Of a DNA stretch of 64,000 nt, positions 60,826 through 64,000 are shown in pieces. Numbering within the stretch: position 1 is the stretch's first letter; the number at the start of each line of letters is the position of its first letter. A program made the translations under genes and the position numbers. The notes under the pieces were generated by a model. It saw nothing but the letters and a program-made list of their open reading frames with translations. It was not told where the DNA came from and did no database searches. Origin of the DNA: Staphylococcus cornubiensis (GTDB taxonomy: Bacteria > Bacillota > Bacilli > Staphylococcales > Staphylococcaceae); assembly GCF_900183575.1 (NCBI RefSeq), contig NZ_FXUZ01000001.1:248001-312000 (forward strand), written 5' to 3'.

Positions 60826-60864
60826 TTAACATAAACTTTACACATCATTCATTCCTGATTAATA
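60826..60864 (+). promoter_or_regulatory. Pho box upstream of pstS
   Basis: Four hexamers at an exact 11-base period: TTAACA (60826), TTTACA (60837), TTCATT (60848) and TTAATA (60859). This matches the PhoP direct-repeat consensus TT(A/C/T)A(C/T)A of Bacillus. A -10-like TGTAAT follows near 60885-60890. Phosphorylated PhoP would activate pst when phosphate is scarce. Confidence 0.75.
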
Positions 60865-60923
60865 AAACATTTGTATCCTTAAATTGTAATCAAATCGAAA
60901 GTTAATTCTAGGAGGATGTTTCA

Positions 60924-61886
60924 ATGAAAAAATGGCAAACACTGGGCGGTACACTCATTGGTGCTTCAATCGTTTTAAGTGCATGTGGTGGTGCATCTCA
61001 ACAAAACGGAAATCAAGGAGATACTAAAAGTTCTAATGTTGAAGGAACAGTAAAAGGGAACGGTTCTTCAACAGTAGCCCCAATCATTGAAAAATTGAAC
61101 GAAGATTTCTCTTCAAGTCATGATAAAGCAACAGTTGAAAACGTTACATCAGGTACTGGTGACGGTTTCAAACAGTTTATTGCAGGTAAAACAGATTTTT
61201 CTAATGCATCACGTCCGATTAAAGATGAAGAAAAATCGCAATTAAAAGACAAAGGGATTGATTATACAGAATTTAAAGTCGCTCGAGATGGCTTAACAAT
61301 TGCAGTTAATAAGGATAATGATTTCCTTAAAGAGATTACATTAGCTGATTTGAAAAAGATTTATTCAGGAGAGGCTAAAAAGTGGTCTGATGTTAATTCA
61401 GATTATCCTGATGAGCCAATTAAAGCTTTTTCACCAGACCAATCACACGGAACATATGATTTCTTTACCGAAGAGGTCATGGATGATGCCGATATTCAAG
61501 CAGAGAAAAACCAAAATACGGACGTCATTGTAAAATCTGTACAAGATAACAAAGATGGTATTGGTTTCTTCGCATACAACTTCTATAAAGAAAATGAAGA
61601 TAGCTTAAAAGCCGTAAAAGTAAAAGATGAGGATGGCAAAGCGGTTGGACCAGATCAAAAAACAATTCAAGATGGCTCTTATCCATTAAGTAGACCATTA
61701 TTCATCTATGCAAATAATAAAAAATTAAAAGAAAATGATGCATTTGCTGAATTTATGAAATATACATTAGAAGATAAAGGTAAAGCAGCCGAAGCAAAAG
61801 GTGTCGATTATGTCGCATTACCTGAAAAAGACTATGATGAGCAACTAAAAAAATTAGAAGAAATCACGGGTAAAGACAAATCATAA
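60924..61886 (+). CDS. pstS: Phosphate ABC transporter substrate-binding lipoprotein PstS
   Basis: 320 residues. A signal peptide ends in the lipobox LSAC with Cys21, so the mature protein is lipid-anchored outside the membrane. A Gln/Asn/Gly-rich linker follows. The phosphate-binding loop segments GNGSSTVAPI and GTGDGFKQFIAGKTDFSNASRPI and DQSHGTYDFF are conserved. RBS AGGAGG lies 8 bases before ATG. It is the first gene of pstSCAB, controlled by the Pho box. Confidence 0.95.
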   Translation: MKKWQTLGGTLIGASIVLSACGGASQQNGNQGDTKSSNVEGTVKGNGSSTVAPIIEKLNEDFSSSHDKATVENVTSGTGDGFKQFIAGKTDFSNASRPIKDEEKSQLKDKGIDYTEFKVARDGLTIAVNKDNDFLKEITLADLKKIYSGEAKKWSDVNSDYPDEPIKAFSPDQSHGTYDFFTEEVMDDADIQAEKNQNTDVIVKSVQDNKDGIGFFAYNFYKENEDSLKAVKVKDEDGKAVGPDQKTIQDGSYPLSRPLFIYANNKKLKENDAFAEFMKYTLEDKGKAAEAKGVDYVALPEKDYDEQLKKLEEITGKDKS

Positions 61887-61939
61887 AAAATGACGTGAGC
61901 ACGTTTCTAATTGAATAATGTCATTGAAGTTGAATGTCC

Positions 61940-61984
61940 AGGGTTGAGTATTGTCGCAATTTGATAATGCTTCAACCCTTTTTA
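61940..61984 (+). terminator. Attenuating hairpin between pstS and pstC
   Basis: AGGGTTGA (61940-61947) pairs with TCAACCCT (61972-61979), extended by TATT/AATG, and is followed by TTTTTA. Located within the operon it would lower permease expression relative to PstS. Confidence 0.75.
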
Positions 61985-62001
61985 GAAAAGGAGTCATTAA
62001 G

Positions 62002-62928
62002 ATGAAATCACAAAATAATATTAGATCGCTTATTCAACAAAAGAGTCATGCAGGCTCATCTCTTAGCGATAAAATTATGCCAATTATTTTAGCGATTATT
62101 GCTACGATATCTATCTTAACCACGCTAGGAATTGTTATTACATTACTTACCGAAACAATTACTTTTTTCACACGTGTCCCGCTATCAAAATTTTTCCTTG
62201 AGACAGACTGGAACCCTTTTAGTGCCACACCCAAATATGGCATTTGGGCTTTAATTTTAGGAACTTTAAAAATAACGATTATTGCTACGATTTTTGCAGT
62301 ACCTGTGGGCATAGGCGCAGCGATTTATCTCAGTGAATATGCTTCCAAAAAAACGCGCCAAATCATTAAACCGATTTTAGAAGTATTAGCAGGTATTCCA
62401 ACGATTGTTTACGGCTTTTTTGCGCTAACGTTAGTGACTCCTGTACTTAGAACGATTTTCCCAAATATCGGAAGCTTTAACGCCATCAGCCCAGGGTTAG
62501 TCGTAGGGGTGATGATTATACCAATGATAGCCAGTATGAGTGAGGATGCAATGTCTTCTGTCCCTCAAAAAATTCGTGAGGGTGCACTTGGACTCGGTTC
62601 TACTAAGCTAGAAATGGTATTCAAAGTTGTTATTCCTGCAGCTACATCAGGCATTATGGCTTCTATTGTATTAGCCATTTCGCGTGCCATTGGTGAAACG
62701 ATGATTGTGTCGCTTGCAGCAGGTTCAAGTCCGTCGTTCGACTTATCACTCACACATTCGATACAAACGATGACCGCCTATATCGTGCAAGTGTCACAAG
62801 GAGATGCAACGAACGGCTCTGATTTATATTACAGTATCTATGCAGTCGGTTTCACATTGTTTATTTTCACATTGCTTATGAATTTTATATCGCAATGGAT
62901 TACGAAACGTTTCAGAGAGGAGTATTAA
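62002..62928 (+). CDS. pstC: Phosphate ABC transporter permease PstC
   Basis: 308 residues with six hydrophobic helices and the permease loop EGALGLGSTKLEMVFKVVIP contacting the ATPase. The start at 62002 follows AAGGAG by about 9 bases; an upstream in-frame start at 61951 would overlap the intervening hairpin and is rejected. It is separated from pstA by two bases. Confidence 0.93.
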   Translation: MKSQNNIRSLIQQKSHAGSSLSDKIMPIILAIIATISILTTLGIVITLLTETITFFTRVPLSKFFLETDWNPFSATPKYGIWALILGTLKITIIATIFAVPVGIGAAIYLSEYASKKTRQIIKPILEVLAGIPTIVYGFFALTLVTPVLRTIFPNIGSFNAISPGLVVGVMIIPMIASMSEDAMSSVPQKIREGALGLGSTKLEMVFKVVIPAATSGIMASIVLAISRAIGETMIVSLAAGSSPSFDLSLTHSIQTMTAYIVQVSQGDATNGSDLYYSIYAVGFTLFIFTLLMNFISQWITKRFREEY

Positions 62929-62930
62929 TA

Positions 62931-63809
62931 ATGAATTTAGTCGATCAAAAAAGCGTTGAAGCGAAACTCTCTGGTCGTATGACTAAAAATAAAGTATTTA
63001 AAACGTTTTTCTTTATTTGTACTTTGTTAGGACTCATCGTGTTGGCCATTCTGATTATTGATATTTTAAGAAAAGGGCTTCCTGTCATGAGTACTGACTT
63101 TTTTACAAACTTTTCTTCCTCGTCAGCAAATACAGCTGGCGTGAAAGGTGCATTAATCGGTACGCTTTGGTTAATGGTGACCTTAATTCCTATCGCCTTA
63201 GTGTTAGGTGTAGGTAGCGCGATTTATTTAGAAGAATACGCGAAAGATAATGCATTTACTAAATTTATACGTGTTAATATTTCAAATCTTGCTTCCGTGC
63301 CTTCAATTGTATATGGACTTTTAGGTGCGACGATTTTTGTAGCTTTACTTAAATTGGGCAATTCGGTCATTGCTGCTGCATTAACATTAGCGTTACTTAT
63401 TTTACCTGTTATTATCGTTGCCAGCCAAGAAGCCATTCGCGCAGTTCCTAACTCAGTAAAAGAGGCATCATATGGATTAGGTGCTAATAAGTGGCAAACC
63501 ATTCAACAAGTCGTGTTACCCGCAGCAATCCCTGGTATTGTCACTGGCGTAATCTTAGCCATTTCACGTGCCATTGGAGAAACAGCGCCTTTAGTTGCAA
63601 TTGGTATACCAACGATTTTATTACGTACACCGAATAGTATTTTAGATTCGTTTCAAACGTTACCATTACAAATTTATGATTGGGCACGAAAACCTGGCAT
63701 CGATTTTCAGGCATTATCATCTGCAGCCATTATTGTGTTACTTGCCATTTTACTCATATTAAACACAATTGCAGTCATTATTCGAAACAAATATTCTAAA
63801 AAGTATTAG
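62931..63809 (+). CDS. pstA: Phosphate ABC transporter permease PstA
   Basis: 292 residues from ATG 62931 (RBS GAGAGGAG). Six membrane helices; EASYGLGANKWQTIQQVVLP is the conserved ATPase-contact loop. It forms the membrane channel with PstC. Start chosen over an in-frame ATG at 62895 inside pstC because of the RBS. pstB follows 18 bases later. Confidence 0.93.
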   Translation: MNLVDQKSVEAKLSGRMTKNKVFKTFFFICTLLGLIVLAILIIDILRKGLPVMSTDFFTNFSSSSANTAGVKGALIGTLWLMVTLIPIALVLGVGSAIYLEEYAKDNAFTKFIRVNISNLASVPSIVYGLLGATIFVALLKLGNSVIAAALTLALLILPVIIVASQEAIRAVPNSVKEASYGLGANKWQTIQQVVLPAAIPGIVTGVILAISRAIGETAPLVAIGIPTILLRTPNSILDSFQTLPLQIYDWARKPGIDFQALSSAAIIVLLAILLILNTIAVIIRNKYSKKY

Positions 63810-63827
63810 TGAAATGAGGGTTAATTT

Positions 63828-64000
63828 ATGACTGAAATACACACATTAGAAAAAGAAACCGCGAAAATCAATCATAAGCAAGAAAGCAATTTACAAAGCC
63901 AAACAAATTCAAATCAAGCTATCGTTTATTCAACACAAAACTTAGATTTATGGTATGGTGAACAGCATTCTTTAAAAAATATCAATTTAGACATTTACGA
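63828..64000 (+). CDS. pstB: Phosphate ABC transporter ATP-binding protein PstB, N-terminal part (cut by window end)
   Basis: Only about 57 codons are present. A Gln/Asn/Lys-rich N-terminal extension of about 35 residues precedes the ABC core start [19 protein letters not shown]; the Walker A would lie just beyond the window. The extension and the [14 protein letters not shown] segment resemble staphylococcal PstB. Identity follows from this and from the pstSCA order. RBS is GAGGG. Confidence 0.88.
   Translation, partial: MTEIHTLEKETAKINHKQESNLQSQTNSNQAIVYSTQNLDLWYGEQHSLKNINLDIY

Overview
The window is a contiguous piece of chromosome from a low-GC Gram-positive, almost certainly a Staphylococcus. 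The evidence is protein-level resemblance to remembered S. aureus sequences, the staphylococcal/bacillar gene order, strong AGGAGG ribosome-binding sites, frequent TTG/GTG starts and AT-rich spacers. It is not S. aureus itself: divergence is visible in almost every protein, and pstSCAB follows pbp3, which I do not remember for S. aureus. A species of the hyicus/intermedius type would fit, but I cannot fix the species. There is no prophage, insertion sequence, CRISPR array, tRNA or rRNA; this is core genome.

Layout: (1) 1-6165: end of alaS, ireB-ruvX-DUF1292, then a structured leader and the trmR-trhP1-trhP2 tRNA wobble-uridine modification cluster, udk and greA. (2) 6166-12208: a decayed stretch followed by a tightly overlapped 5-oxoprolinase operon (pxpB-pxpC-accB-like-accC-like-pxpA) ending in an atypical NRAMP-like permease. 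(3) 12451-22731: mtnN, then yqeG-yqeH-aroE-yhbY-nadD-yqeK-rsfS-methyltransferase, the competence genes comEA-comEB-comEC, and holA. (4) 22844-34876: rpsT (minus), lepA, hemW, the CIRCE-controlled hrcA-grpE-dnaK-dnaJ heat-shock operon continuing into prmA-rsmE-mtaB, and rpsU. (5) 35219-41946: NfeD/FloA/coiled-coil membrane cluster, then phoH-ybeY-dgkA-cdd-era-recO behind a long folded leader. (6) 41991-48386: glyS (minus) behind a T-box, ccpN homologue without a normal start codon, its partner the PPDK regulator, dnaG and rpoD. (7) 48463-56024: trmK, Nif3-like protein, ispH (minus), cshB, nfo, and a zinc-uptake operon with its own Zur regulator. (8) 56218-64000: ispG (minus), sodA, pbp3 and the phosphate-transport genes pstS-pstC-pstA-pstB (cut by the window end) behind a four-copy Pho box.

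The genes are mostly information processing (tRNA charging and modification, ribosome assembly, replication, sigma factor) interleaved with stress and nutrient responses. Regulation is unusually readable: CIRCE, T-box, Zur box, Pho box, a terminator hairpin that contains the comEA Shine-Dalgarno, and two uncharacterised folded leaders (before trmR and before phoH). These two leaders and the ATA-for-ATG start of ccpN are the best candidates for something not yet described.
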